Assembly (NCBI GenBank): GCA_003313425.1
Contig: NHZP01000048.1
Coordinates: forward strand, 186,001 to 250,000
DNA from: Pseudopyrenochaeta lycopersici
Taxonomy: Eukaryota > Ascomycota > Dothideomycetes > Pleosporales > Pseudopyrenochaetaceae
Direction: 5' to 3'
Length of the DNA stretch: 64,000 nucleotides
Below, piece after piece: positions 47,323 through 59,624 of the stretch. Position 1 is the first letter of the stretch; each line of letters begins with the position of its first letter. Below the pieces are notes generated by a model that ran no database searches, was not told the DNA's origin, and saw nothing but the letters and a program-made list of their open reading frames with translations. Made by a program: the position numbers and the translations under genes.

Positions 47323-49947
47323 TCATATCACAATGTACTCTCCATCAACGCGATCCATCGCTTTCCTCCACCTAAATGGGTGTTGCATTGTACTAAAAGG
47401 GCCGTTTTGTCGGGGAATTTGAATATCGCCGTCTGACCACTCATCGTCCTCGCGCCAAACGCGTTCGAGGACTTCGAGGCCGCTAAGATTATTGAAGAAA
47501 CCACTCTCGCGTTGAATCTCGACACATCGCTGTCGTACAACAGCGCGGTGTTCGGGGTCCACACACTCGGTGCCCACGATGAACAGTGGCCAGAGAAGGA
47601 ATTTATTGACGCAGCTTGTGATGCCGATTTGGGAGATGTGGTACAGGCCTTGCGAGACTAGGTTCTGGAAATTAAGGGCCCCGGCAGGCAGAGTGGGATG
47701 TGCGAGACGCTCTGTGTAGAGGAGCGCTGCATATCGGAAGCTTTCGCTAATATGCAGAAGTGCCGCCTGTGCTGGTGACATGACAAGCATGGATGCTGTT
47801 GCGTCGCAGGAGTTGGAACGCATGTCACCTGGCGTGGGAAACTCCCACTCCTGTAGTCGGTTCCGTACGTCGGTCCATTCTGTCCAGAAAGCGGAGCGCG
47901 AGTCCACATGTGCTGGGCTAAAGGGATTTTGATGTTCGTAGATAGGGGTACCCCAGCCGTTGCCATCCATATTGGCAAAGCTGAAGGAGTAAAAGTCCTT
48001 GACTTTCTTCGGTCGTGGTGAAGATGTGGGCGTGTCGTCGTTGTCGCGTACAGGTCGATTCTGGCTCAATAAATTGAGCCTTCCGAGCCGTGCGATGAGC
48101 TTGAACAGGCGTCCCTCACAACCAGAATGGTGCTCTAGGGCGCCCAAATTGCTGCCCAGATTCATCATGTCAAGCGAGTCGCCGCGAACTTCGATTTCCC
48201 GATCGTTGACCGCGGCAGTCATGACGTCGAACCAGGTAAAGAAGGTCTCAATCCACCCAACAAAGTCTGATTGAACACTTCTATCTCTTACACTGAGGAG
48301 CTTCTGCACGCCCGCAAGTTGCGTCTTGAATTTTGTGAAGCCCGAGTCGCAGACGTGGAAAAGGCAAAGAATAAGAAGCGTAGCGAGTACGGAGTCGTCC
48401 TGCGAGCCATCAAAGTCGACTAGCTTCTTATTGAGCAAGGCAATAGAATTGGCCTTGTAATGCTTCTCCTCATTCGACGCCTCGCCATGCATCTCGCGGA
48501 GCTCCTGGGTAGTCATCTGCGAGTATGCATGGTCAGGGATGAGTCGGTAGTCCTGGGGTACGCTCAGTCGGCGACCCTCGATACCTCCACGCATACGCAT
48601 GTTATTCGTGGCTAGAGCAGCGATGGCGTTTTGAAGCTCATCGTTCCTCATAGCCAAGTGCAGGATGTGCATCCGATAAGGGTTTGACGGGCTATCAAAA
48701 GCCACCAGTACCGGGCATATAAATTTGTCGTAGTAGTCCAGGAGGTATAGCATCCGCGGGGAAAGGGGCGAAGCGAGGGTAAGGCTCTGAGGAATAGAAG
48801 TGGTGAGCGACAGTACGTCTAGAGACAGGGGGCCAGAGCCATAGGAAGACATACCCTCCGAGGGAAGAAAAGAAAAGCCAGGTTGAAATCCATTGAAACT
48901 TGAGCTCATTTCTCCCTCAACAAAAATATCCGGAAAGGTGGCAGGGCCCATTCTTTGCTGGGCCGAGCTGACTTCGTTGTAGTCTTGCACGCTCTGGTCT
49001 GAGCTTACACTGGAGCTCATATCATCAGCCGCGGGCAGAGATCGTGGAGCTTCATGGAGGAAGAAGTTGTCGTAGGAGCCCATTGGTGCTTGTTCATGGG
49101 AGCCGAAAGAGGAATATCGTGGTATGGAAGGGTCCTCGAACGGAAACTCGTCGACAGGGGTATGAGGAAATTCACTTGGTGAGGGAAAATCACTGTCGCT
49201 GTATGTACCCAGCGATGCAGAAGAAGCTGAGAGTCCACCTTCCTCAAACGGCACATGGAGAGAAGTTTGTAACCTTTGCAGAGGGCCTCTGTGAAGGGAA
49301 TGTTGCCTCAATTTGGATGAATGCGCGTGCAAGAAGTCGAAGTGCTCCCCATTTTGTGGCATCGGGAAGCCAATCGGTGTGGAAGGTGATGGAATCGGTA
49401 TTGGACTAGTGGGGCCATAATATTGATACTCCTGTGGTGCTGAGTACATGGGAGGACTTGTGGGGCTACGAGGAGAGTGAACGCCAAAGTCGACACTTCC
49501 TCGGCTGCTAAAGGTGCTCTGGTTTTGTTGCGTGCTCACAGTCGATGTTGTGCTGGTAGAAGTAATAGAATTTGTCCGTGCTTGTGCCTTGGGCTCCTGA
49601 GTAGCAGTACTTGAAGAGGGCGACTTAACAACGGGCAGAGACAAGCCTCGCAATTTTCCACGGCTGGCGACGCCCACTCCCCAAGTTAGTGTGGTGCGGT
49701 ATCCTGAGCATTCTTTTCCAATCTCAACGCACTGTCCACAGTAGGGGCGTCGTCGATCACACTTGACTTGGCGTTTTTTGCAGGAGAAGCAGTCCTCGGT
49801 GGCTCCAGTAGCTGGTGCTCTTCTTCTCCGTTTCCTTGGGGCGGCAGCGGCATTGTTGGTTGTTGTGGCGTTGTTGGGGTTGGGGTTGGGGTTGGTGTCG
49901 ACTTTGTCGGCCTCGGAGGGCTGTGTGGTGGTTGGCGAGACAGCCAT
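47323..49947 (-). CDS. Zn2Cys6 transcription factor, Fungal_trans_2-like
   Basis: Intronless, 874 aa from ATG 49947. Basic residues (PRKRRRRAP) precede the zinc cluster with cysteines 53, 56, 63, 70, 73 and 80 (spacing 2-6-6-2-6). The conserved extension GYRTTLTWGVGVASRGKLRG follows; this pattern is shared by a subgroup of fungal regulators that, as far as I recall, includes fission yeast Moc3. Residues about 100-380 are Ser/Pro/Thr-rich and disordered. From about 395 (SPRMLYLLDYYDKFICPVLVAF) the helical ligand/regulatory domain begins and runs to the end (AQAALLHISESFRYAALLYTERL). The target genes are unknown. Long intergenic regions on both sides could reflect a heavily regulated gene. Confidence 0.92.
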   Translation of the reverse strand: MAVSPTTTQPSEADKVDTNPNPNPNNATTTNNAAAAPRKRRRRAPATGATEDCFSCKKRQVKCDRRRPYCGQCVEIGKECSGYRTTLTWGVGVASRGKLRGLSLPVVKSPSSSTATQEPKAQARTNSITSTSTTSTVSTQQNQSTFSSRGSVDFGVHSPRSPTSPPMYSAPQEYQYYGPTSPIPIPSPSTPIGFPMPQNGEHFDFLHAHSSKLRQHSLHRGPLQRLQTSLHVPFEEGGLSASSASLGTYSDSDFPSPSEFPHTPVDEFPFEDPSIPRYSSFGSHEQAPMGSYDNFFLHEAPRSLPAADDMSSSVSSDQSVQDYNEVSSAQQRMGPATFPDIFVEGEMSSSFNGFQPGFSFLPSEGMSSYGSGPLSLDVLSLTTSIPQSLTLASPLSPRMLYLLDYYDKFICPVLVAFDSPSNPYRMHILHLAMRNDELQNAIAALATNNMRMRGGIEGRRLSVPQDYRLIPDHAYSQMTTQELREMHGEASNEEKHYKANSIALLNKKLVDFDGSQDDSVLATLLILCLFHVCDSGFTKFKTQLAGVQKLLSVRDRSVQSDFVGWIETFFTWFDVMTAAVNDREIEVRGDSLDMMNLGSNLGALEHHSGCEGRLFKLIARLGRLNLLSQNRPVRDNDDTPTSSPRPKKVKDFYSFSFANMDGNGWGTPIYEHQNPFSPAHVDSRSAFWTEWTDVRNRLQEWEFPTPGDMRSNSCDATASMLVMSPAQAALLHISESFRYAALLYTERLAHPTLPAGALNFQNLVSQGLYHISQIGITSCVNKFLLWPLFIVGTECVDPEHRAVVRQRCVEIQRESGFFNNLSGLEVLERVWREDDEWSDGDIQIPRQNGPFSTMQHPFRWRKAMDRVDGEYIVI

Positions 49948-52900
49948 GGTGGGTAGTTATAAGTGAAGGTAATGTTATTGCAGTGGTCTGCCGTGTAGCA
50001 TCTGTGGGATGTGGATCGTGTATAGTATGTATAAACTGAATAGACAAAAAAACGACGAGGGGGGGGCAATAACTCAATGGAGCATAGAAGAGCGTCACGG
50101 TGGGTAGGTATTATTTAGCTGTCCACAGGTAAGGGTAAGAAGAAGCTTGGTCCCCGTCTGATAAGGTCAGGGCCCTAGTGGGACAGGGTTTGGGACGCCA
50201 AGGGGGTAGGATCCAAAATACCGCGGCATACTGGACGCTAGGATATTAAGAGAGGAGAAGGTCATCTTTGGGATGTGCATGAAGGATGTGGCCTGCAGCG
50301 AGTAGGCCAGGTGCCCGCATGTTCTCGCAGCGGCTACGAGGCGTTGGTCTGTGGCGACCCCTACAAGCACCCCACACACAGACGGCGAATTGCAGGGCCG
50401 AGAGGGTCATGGTCGGGTTACATCGTGGAAAAGTCGATTGTACCCTGGCCAAAAGCTTGGATGGTGGATGGCGACAGCGGTCGTCTGCAGGACGGAGAGG
50501 GCTGGACGCCACGCAGCATCCACCAATCAATACTCCCGACGAGCACGATCTACTACCGGCCGCTAGTGTCGGAGCTGCTAAGACATCCAGCCATTGAGGG
50601 AGCTTGTGTCGAGTGCTGTCCGGGGGGTGGGTGAAAGCGTTCAAGGGGCGTTGCTCGGCTGGAGAGCTTCTGCAAAGCCACGGCTGCCAGTGCTGATAGC
50701 GTCAGGGCCGGGCATGGGCAGAGCGAGCGCACCGGCGAATGACCATTCGCAGGTGGCCACGGAGCCGACCGAGGCGATCAGTGTTGCCGTTGAGAAGCTG
50801 CACCGAAGCTGTGTAGAAGATGGGAAGGCGCTTGCGGGTCTGCCACTGCGAGGGCAGAGCATCAAGCCGCCCGCTGAGAAGCCTCTTGCCAAGGGCCGCC
50901 CCGGACGAGTACGTAAAGTCAACGAGATGGCGGAACCCCGCAAACTCTGAAGAGTCGCGGAAGGCGGATCTGCAGCCATGGACGACGATGCGAGTTGCGA
51001 GGCAATTTGCGGGCTGCACGCGACAGGGCAGCACACGGCGGGTGCGGGCGTCTGACGGGAAGCCCAAGTGAGGATATTGCGATGACATCGACGACACGGC
51101 GGGAGCAGCAGACAATGATGCAGAGATGCCAGCAATGCCTGCTGGCCGGGCCTGCGTGCGCTGTGTCGCTTGCTCCGCATGCACGCCTTGGCGGGACCGC
51201 TCTCATGGAGACGCTGACTTGATAACAGCCATGCAGGCGTGATGAGAACAAGATATGACCATTGTCATGCTGCTGGCGCCCCCACGAGCGACCTGCCCTG
51301 TGGCCAGCCAGCCTCTGTGGCAGCGGCAGCGCCGCAGCGCCGCACCGCCCCCCGGGGAGGGGACGACCTTTTGCTGTGCTGCCCCTTCCGTGGACAGCCT
51401 CAGGTGGGTGGGTGCAAACTCGATCGTCACAACTGCTGGAATCGCGCAGCCACTGCCGGACCACCAACTGTGCCGTGGCCCGTGGCTATACTCAGCCGTC
51501 GTGAGACACTTGCCGACATGCATTTTCCACTTGCACGACCAGGTGATTGCGTGCATCGCCGGCGCATGCTCGTTCGCCGTCAGACGAGTTTGCGAACGGG
51601 CTCGTTCTCAAATCGTGCTTTCACCGATTGCCCATGCGCTAGGCTGCTTGCGGCCGCCGGCACGTGAGGCCAAGTAAGACACGCATCGGCGACAGGCACC
51701 ACTTGGGCCTACTGGGCGGGCTCCACCACTCAGCGATTTGTCTCAGGTAACAAGCACTCCAGGGCCCATCACCACATGCACTGCGAGATGCTAGACAAGC
51801 CCTTAATTCCCAGAGCTGCTGCTAGCCGTCTGTACCTGGAGAACGAGCTCCTCTCCCAATCCACCACCGCTTCTTTTTGTCGCGGGCGCGGGGTAGTAGA
51901 GTAGGCAAATACGAAAACCTTCTACCACGGCCACCTTCTGACGCTCCCACATTCCGCAATGCACGCTGCGATTACGTGCCGCAGAAGGACCCGTCAGCAC
52001 TGACCTCTCGCTCTGTTCTATTCTATTCTAGCACATGGTCTTTTTGCCGTAGAGCGTTTGGCTCGCCGAGGAGCCTCATGCGGATGCCGGCAAAGATGCC
52101 CCAGTGTCCAGACGCCCAGGCAATTGATACGGAGCGTGCGCCCGTTAGCCTAATCATCGCATCCATGCTCGTCTTCCCGGGAACACGATTCTGACACCCC
52201 TACAACATCATATCGAAAGCCAAAGAGCCTCGATGATCAGAGGCTGTTTCAGCAGTATCGATTGCTCTAGACGACGTGCCTGACCCTTGTCGTGTCCAAA
52301 AGCTCTCTCGTAGCGAGTCCTGGAGCGCATCACACCCGTACGAGGTACGATATTTCGCCGAACAATTCTTCCGGCACCATGGACGACTATTAAGATCTCG
52401 CTTCGCGGAGACAATTACTTCTCGGGCAGCCCTGCCTTGGACGTTTCAAATTTCAATGCAGCCTTACCGAGGCAGTCCTTCATGGATGATTGCTTGCGTG
52501 ATTAGACATGCGTAGTTTGTTGAGCTGTGCGCAAGTGCGGAAATAGAATTGCACGGAGTTTTGATAACCCGGCTGCTCTCGGAAACAAGGAAATGTGGTC
52601 CTCTCAAGCTCTAATTTGCATTCCCACAGCATGCCCTAGGCTAAGTGCAGCACCGTCGGACTGGCTCTATAGCCTAGCTTTGATGTCGTCCCAAGGTTGA
52701 CTGTCTTCGGTTGCTGGAAAGGCCGGTAGGTCGCGCAACGCGCTTGTGAGAAGCGACATGAACCAAAGAGCGGTCAACTCTATGGTCCGGATATTTGAAG
52801 ATGTGTGAATCGTGCTAAAAGATACGTGACATGTGAGGCACCCATTGGGCACAAAGTAATGCGCTTAGAAGACTTTCGGTCAGCTAGCCTGATGTGAGAT

Positions 52901-53466
52901 AGTCGTCCACAGCCTGCACAGGTAATTTCAACCTCAGCAACATGGTGCAGCAAATATCGATCGACCAGTGATTCACCTATCGTAGTCGAGCCTCCGAGGA
53001 AGCGTTGGAGAGTGGGGAAGTCAACAAGTCCTGAGCTCGACCCTACAAGACGCCGGCTTTCCAGGAGATGGCTCCAAGTACTGGCAATACGTCGGGACCA
53101 GGTGAAATCAGGACCAAAAATCTCCAATTACTCGACAGACAACGACAATCAGATGATCAAGACAGCCGGGGTTTCCAGAGCAAATGATTGCGCCAAGATT
53201 TTTCGTTTTTTTTGACAATCTATCAACCACGCCTGCAGTATTGTAGCACATAGAAAAGGTTGACTGCTTGTGTGGCAGTGAGCTGACTTCTAACTATCGT
53301 GATGCCACAACTCGGGTGGCCATGGCAAATGGTCAGAGCTCAAGCTGAGCTTCGCCTCGGTGAATGGTCCCCGCAAACTTCAACCCCACAAACAAACTTG
53401 TAGCCGCGTCACAACACCACTACTTTTTGTCTATTACACGACCATTACGTCCCCCACTCCCCAACA
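49948..53466. other. Long gene-poor stretch, GC-rich at 50.2-51.7 kb
   Basis: The first 200 bp are the promoter/leader of the regulator at 49947. From about 50.2 to 51.7 kb base composition is GC-rich and frames of 100-180 codons are open on both strands, the pattern expected of GC-rich non-coding DNA. I could not choose one as a gene. 52.2-53.4 kb holds shorter frames, some starting only at non-ATG codons. No mobile-element signature seen. Confidence 0.45.
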
Positions 53467-54635
53467 ATGTCCTCCAAGTTTGTTTGCCTCCGGTCTGCTC
53501 GTCTTGCTGCCCGCCATCCGTGTCGCCCAAGGAGCTTTGCCACAGCCGCATCTAGCCGTCCAGACTTTGTGCGCATTGTCGAGGTTGGACCAAGAGATGG
53601 ACTGCAGAATGAGAAGCAGACAATACCAGTGACGACCAAGATTGAGCTGGTCGACCGCCTGGCTCAGACTGGACTGAAGACGATTGAGGCAGGCTCATTT
53701 GTGTCGCCAAAATGGACACCGCAGGTCAGACAGGAAGCCGAGAGCCCTAGCACGCCCTTTTCTGATTGTCAATGTAGATGGCGAACTCGTCTGAAATCCT
53801 CCAACATGTGCTTCAGAATGCACCCCAATCCTCACATCCCATAACATACCAATGGCTCCTCCCAAACGTGCGGGGGTTGGACAACTTCCTCGCGCTATGG
53901 GAGTCGAGGCCATCGGCAGGGCAAAACGCATATCCTACGCCTCCACCCTCACCAGGCACAGATGAAGCCCCTGCCTCCAACAGCTCCTCGCCTATACACG
54001 AAATCTCCATCTTCACTGCCGCCACCGAGACGTTTACCCAGAAAAACACAAACTGCTCAATAGCAGAGTCGCTGAAGCGATTCGAGCCAATCATGGCCAA
54101 AGCAAAGGAGACGGGCCTGAATGTTAGGGCATACATTTCAGTCGCCCTCGGATGTCCATATGAGGGGCCCAACGTCGATCCCCACAAAGTGGCAGAATTG
54201 GCCATCAGTCTGCTGGAGATGGGCGCTGATGAGATTTCTGTAGCAGACACTACCGGCATGGGCACTGCACCCAAGACAGCAGAGCTCTTGAAGACATTGA
54301 ACGCTGCAGGCATCGACAAGCACGACTTGGCATTGCACTTCCACGACACCTACGGTCAAGCTCTCGTAAACTCGGTTGTTGCACTTGAGCACGGCATCCG
54401 CACCTTTGATGCCGCCGTGAGCGGTCTCGGCGGCTGCCCTTTTAGCCCAGGTGCGACGGGCAACGTTGCAACAGAGGACCTGGTGCACTGCTTCCACAGC
54501 CTGGGTCTGAAAACTGGCGTGGATATCGAGAAGCTGGCCGAGACGGGAGAATGGATATCGCAGGAGCTGGGAAGAGCGAATGCAAGTAGCGCTGGTAAAG
54601 CGACAATGGCACAGCTGCGCAAATCAAGACAGTAA
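53467..54635 (+). CDS. HMGCL: 3-hydroxy-3-methylglutaryl-CoA lyase, mitochondrial
   Basis: Cleaves HMG-CoA to acetyl-CoA and acetoacetate, the last step of leucine breakdown. Exons 53467-53724 and 53778-54635 give 371 aa. The N-terminal Arg/Ala/Ser-rich stretch (SARLAARHPCRPRSFATAAS) is a mitochondrial presequence. The TIM barrel has the catalytic Arg-Asp of EVGPRDGLQNE, the metal ligands of ALHFHDTYGQA and the active-site Cys loop VSGLGGCPFSPGATGN. An inserted Pro/Ser loop (PTPPPSPGTDEAPASNSSSP) between the second and third strands is absent from animal enzymes and probably surface-exposed. The C-terminus RKSRQ is not a peroxisomal PTS1. The gene is convergent with xanthine dehydrogenase. 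Confidence 0.94.
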
Positions 54636-55143
54636 AAAGAAATAAAAGCATCCAAATAAACTAGCCAAAATATCATATCATTCCAAAAGCCAACAAATTC
54701 TCCAACGCCTTCCTGTACATTTTCCACCTCGTAGACATGTTTGATTCTTGCATCACGCTTATTCTTCAAAACTGAACGTGTCCGACAGGCGTCCAAGTCT
54801 TCCGTCAGTCACAGCCATTGGATTGGAGCACCATCTTCTAATCTACGTATGAAGATATACGCCAGAAAGACTATGTCTAGCGTCTGGGGGAGTGGAACCG
54901 CACGACTGAGATTGAAATAGAGACAATTGAATCAGGATTTGAATTTCTCTAACTTGTAAAGCAACTTCAGCATGTTCAAACGATGGTATCCCCGATTTGA
55001 CTTCAAAACGCCGCACTTTACGCAGAACCACCTACTTGAACCTTGCATGTCACTTTTCACTCGTTCCGAATAACAGGCACTCAATCCTACAAAAGATTCG
55101 TGAATGAGCTATATCTCTCATCGTCCTCTTTCCCACATTACGC
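54636..55143. other. Convergent 3' spacer
   Basis: AT-rich 3' flanks of HMG-CoA lyase and xanthine dehydrogenase; no gene seen. Confidence 0.45.
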
Positions 55144-58100
55144 TTATATGCTGATGAAGAAGCTCTTCTCGCCTTCCTGCGGCTCCACCCACACCCGCTT
55201 CAGAATGGGATCCGCACACGAAATCCGAATCCGCTCCACCGTAGCAGGCGACTGCAACGATAGCAGAGACGTCTCTCCAAACTCGGCACGCGCAGCTTTC
55301 AGCGCGTCGCGGATGGCGAAGAAGACACAGCTACCCATGAAGAGGGGTGGTTCACCTACGTATCGTTAGTCCTACTGAATCACCGTGAAATAATGATGGA
55401 TAAAGGGGAAACACGACTTACCAACACCGCGGGATCGTTGAATGGTGCGGAGGTTTTCCCACGTAACGTCTTTGAGTAGGCTGACGTTGAATACCTGTGG
55501 TATATCCCTGAACCCGGGGATCTTGTAATTTCCAGGCCCCTTTGTGAAGATTCCTCCAGTGCTTCTCTGCCATAGACTCTCCTCTGTTGTGAATAGACCC
55601 TGTCCTTGCACAAATGCTCCCTCAATCTGCCCATAATCTATGCTGGGGTTGATGCTCCGGCCGACATCCATCTTGATATCTGCCCTTCGACACGTCCAGT
55701 CGCCAGTCAAGGTGTCGATTTCCACCTCGGCAGCTGCAACGCCCTGCGTGAAGTAGAAGAACATTTGGCCCTTGTTTTCGCCCCACACGTAACCAATGTC
55801 GGGCGTCTTGTAGAAGCCCTGGGCGGAAAGGTTGACGCGAGAGAAGTAGGCAGCATGGGCAAGGTCTTTCATTGTAGCTGTGGGGCCGAGTTTCTCGCGG
55901 AAGGGTTGTAGGCGTTCGTTGAGTTGCTGGCAGGCGTTGAAGATGGCGTACCCGTTCAAGTCAGAGGAGGCAGACGCAGCGGTTGACGAGGTGTTAGCGA
56001 CAGTGTTTGTAGCCGTTTCACTGATGAAGACGTCTGACAGCGGGACTTGAAGCGCTTCGGCGGCGATCATAGTCATCTTTGTATGTAAACCTTGTCCCAT
56101 TTCTGTGCCGCCGTGTGCTACGAGGATACTGCCGTCGTGATAGATGTGCACCAGCGCGCCGGCTTGATTCAAGAACAGCGCGGTAAAGGAGATGCCAAAC
56201 TTCGTCGGCACAATGGCAAGACCGCGTTTGTTCCACTTGTGCGTTTTATTCCACTCTTCGATTTCCTGGCGGCGCTGGGCGTATGCGGATTCCTCTTGTA
56301 CTTGTTTATACATGAGCGGGACATACCAGTCCTTGAGCTCCTGGTTGAAATGAGTGATCATGTTTGTTTCGGGGGTGTACATGTTGATCTCGCGCATCCT
56401 TTCTGCGGGTATGCCCAATTGATCTGCAATTTCTTCAATGTACGTCTCTGCTATGAACAGTCCCTGGGGCCCACCGAAGCCACGGAATGCGGTATTGGAG
56501 ACGGTGTTTGTCTTTGCAACGCGACCGCGAACATGTATGTTGGGGATGCTGTATACGCCATCGATGTGCGAGAGTGAGCGCTCGACAACCGCGCCAGAGA
56601 GATCTTGACTCCAGCCGCCGTTGCAGAAGACGTCTGCGTCGAGGGCTTGTAACTTTCCGTCTTTGTTGACAGCAACTTTCCACCGGGCGAGGAAGGGATG
56701 GCGTTGTCCAGATGTCATAATGTCCTCATCTCTGTTCAACATGCATCGTACGGGTCTGCGGACCTTGTTCGCTGCGCAGGCCACAATGCCAGCTAGTTGA
56801 ATCGACCGCGTCTCTTTGCCACCGAAGCCACCACCCATACGCTTCACGCGGGTGACAACTTTGTTCGCTGCTACACCAATGACCTTGGACACATAAGCCT
56901 GCGTCTCTGCCGGGTTTTGCGTGCTGCTGAAGATCTCTATCTCGCCATCTTCGGGTTTCGGTACCGCAAGACACGCCTGGGTCTCGAGGTAAAAGTGCTC
57001 CTGGCCGCCCATGCGCGCGACACCAGTGAATACGTGATCAGCCTCCGCAAACGCCTTCTCCGTATCTCCCTTCTGGATGTGGCGGAAGTGATTGAAGTAG
57101 CTTTCCTGTTGGATAGCCTCCTCAATCGTGAAAATGGCGGGAAGGTCCTCGTACTCGATCTTGACAGCTCGGGCTGCCTGTTCAGCATGTTTTGCTGTGT
57201 CTGCCAGGATCATACCAATTGTTTGGCCTGCGGTGAAGACTTCATCCACAGCGAAGAAGGTCTCATCGCAGGATGGCGCACCCCACCAATTTGCTTCTGG
57301 GGAAGCCAGGTCCTTGTGGTCGACGTACGCAACAACACCTGGAAGGTCGAGGGCAGGATCGGGATCAACCTTGAGCAGCTTCGCGTGAGCTTTCGTTGAC
57401 AGCACCAAACACCCATACAGCTCGTTGCGCTGTAACGGAATATCATCTGTATACTGAGCCTCGCCCGTACACTGCTTCATAGCTGCAACATGGTTCTTCG
57501 ACTGTCCAACCTCCTTCTGCATGTAAGCTTCCGCCGCCTTTTCGTCTTTTTTCCCGACGCTGATCTCCCTCTCAATCTCGCCAATGGCCTGGGCATCGAT
57601 ATCGGCTTCCTCAGCATGCAGCTCAGTCAGTACCTCGTGGTAGAACTTGTAGAAGAAACTGAGCGCGAGAGACTTTCTGTAGGTTGCCATGCCACCAGGT
57701 ACACCGAACCGTAGATCGAAGTCTTCCTCAAGCTTGTCCATGACGCCTTCCAGTGTTTTGAGGTCTGTGAACTTCTTGCCCTTTAAGAACTCCATTGCTT
57801 TGCGTGCAGGAATTGTGGTTGGTGCCATGCCGCCGTACACGAGATCTACGCTCTCAACGGTATGCTCATCGTTCAACGAGATTCTCAACGCAGCGTTCAC
57901 AATTGCAATGTCGTCATCTTTCCTCTTGGACTGCTTATATGCGCGGATGTACTCGCCTTTCTCTTTCGCAACTGGGATCCTCAACCCTGCAATGACCGCA
58001 TCCGGAGGCAAAGCAGTCTGCCTGTATCCCTTGAAGAATGTCGACATGGCTATCTCGGTCGTCTCTTTCAGGCTCTTAGCCACCAGCGTTGCATTTGTCG

Positions 58101-59422
58101 CCACAAATACAGGGTTCAGATCTGAGATGGGACTCGCAGTGGCCAAGTTACCCGCAGGCGTACCGACGTTCCTAATCTGGCGGCCAGCAAAATATCGAAT
58201 CTGCTTCAAGATCATGGCGAACGGCTGGCCTCGTACCTTTCCATAGTGCTCAACAGCATCTTCACAGATCTGCTCAAGATCCGTCAACACTACGTTTCCG
58301 CCAATCTCGAGATGGTCGTCGTGGAAGGTGAACTGCCTCAGCTCCGGAATATCTCCCACAAAAACTGAAGCGCTGTAGTTCATGCCCTTGAACTTGATCT
58401 CAATCTGCGTTTCGGTACTGCCTCCAATGAGTTTGGCAGAGGGATACGCATCTTTAATTTCTAGCAATTGCTGCAACGATGTTGGGCGGAACCACTTTTT
58501 CCGCTTATTCCCAAACGCAAGGGGCTTGAATTCATGCTTTCGTAGTTGTGGCGGGAAGATCAATTCGGTGTCAGGCTTGTACTCGATGAATCCTGGTGGT
58601 GTGAATCTCTTGATGGGTTGCTCCTCGCCATCTGTGCCGTTACTCTTACAGCATCCACCACCGCCATTCGCACCGTTCTTCTCCATACAGCATCCGCCTC
58701 CCCCATTACTTGTTGCCTTTCCGCATCCGGACTTGATACTGAAGCTCTGCGCTGCGTCTAATATCGGCCTGTATCCTGTGCATCTGCATAGATTGCCATC
58801 GAAGGCCTCTTCAACTTCGTGTTCGGTAGGCGCGTCCGTGTTACGGAGGAGAGCGTATAGCGACATCACGATGCCTGGTGTACAGAAACCGCATTGACTG
58901 CCATTGCCCTTTGCTATCCGTTCCTGAGCGGGGTGTGGTCTCTTGACATTGCCAATGCCTTCGACGGTAATGACATGTTTTCCATCCACACTAACCAGTG
59001 GTGCGAGGCATGCATTCACCGAAGCGTGGTAAATCTTCTTCGTCGTAGGATTGAACTGTGAAACGACCTGTGCGTGCTGTCAGCGTCCCAATTTGCCACA
59101 ACTTCCCTCAGCTTTCCCTTCTCTGATGGATAACCGTCTCCCTGGAATTTTGGAGCCTTGGTGATATGAGGGACAACGGTGGCGAACATACAACAGTACA
59201 AGCTCCGCATCCTCCCTCGGCACATCCCAGCTTCGTCCCTGTCAAGCCTACACCCCTCAGATACTCCAGCAGGGTAACCTCTGGATCCGCATCGTCGAGT
59301 GTGACTTTGGTGCCGTTGAGGTAGAACCGTAGAGTATCATCGTAAGTCGCCGTTACTTCGCTTAAGGAGCGCGTCGCATCTTGTGGCACCGCAGGATCGG
59401 TGGATATAAGGCCAGGCGCCAT
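55144..59422 (-). CDS. hxA: Xanthine dehydrogenase (molybdenum hydroxylase)
   Basis: Oxidises hypoxanthine to xanthine to urate with NAD+. Exons on the minus strand 59422-59192, 59067-55422 and 55355-55144 give 1362 aa, normal length. Two [2Fe-2S] sites come first: CAEGGCGAC and later CGFC with CRCTGYRP. A Gly/Cys-rich linker with two CC pairs ([18 protein letters not shown]) precedes the FAD domain ([33 protein letters not shown]). The molybdopterin domain has [31 protein letters not shown] and, across the last intron, GVGEPPLF, whose Glu is the active-site base. Fungal purine utilisation is normally induced by a UaY-type regulator and derepressed through GATA factors; two HGATAR sites lie upstream. 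Symbol by orthology to Aspergillus nidulans. Confidence 0.95.
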
Positions 59423-59456
59423 ACTGTAGTTTTCCCTGCAACCAGCCCGCAACCCA

Positions 59457-59624
59457 AGATAATGTACTGGGACTCAAGAACACGGATCGAACCGAGAATG
59501 AATAAGAACAAAGGTCCACGGTTCGCCTCCAGATACAACGAAGAGAAGATCGAAAAGCGTCTCTTCAATTGCTATCCAGGGTCCCTCTTTCAGCTGGGGG
59601 GGATTCGCAAGTTAGATATGATAG
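59457..59624. promoter_or_regulatory. Two GATA sites upstream of xanthine dehydrogenase
   Basis: AGATAA at 59457-59462 and TGATAG at 59619-59624 match HGATAR, the target of AreA/NIT2 nitrogen regulators, about 35 and 200 bp before the ATG. No TCGG-N6-CCGA site for a UaY-type activator was seen nearby. Single GATA words are common, so support is modest. Confidence 0.3.

Noticed and set aside
50246..51677. Multiple 100-180 codon frames on both strands
   Set aside because: All open at once because of GC-rich sequence; no ATG-started frame shows a domain or conserved-looking block.
52780..53127. 115-codon minus frame with a CAGCGR motif
   Set aside because: Begins at a TTG rather than ATG, no acceptor/donor pair gave a longer model, and no family is recognised.
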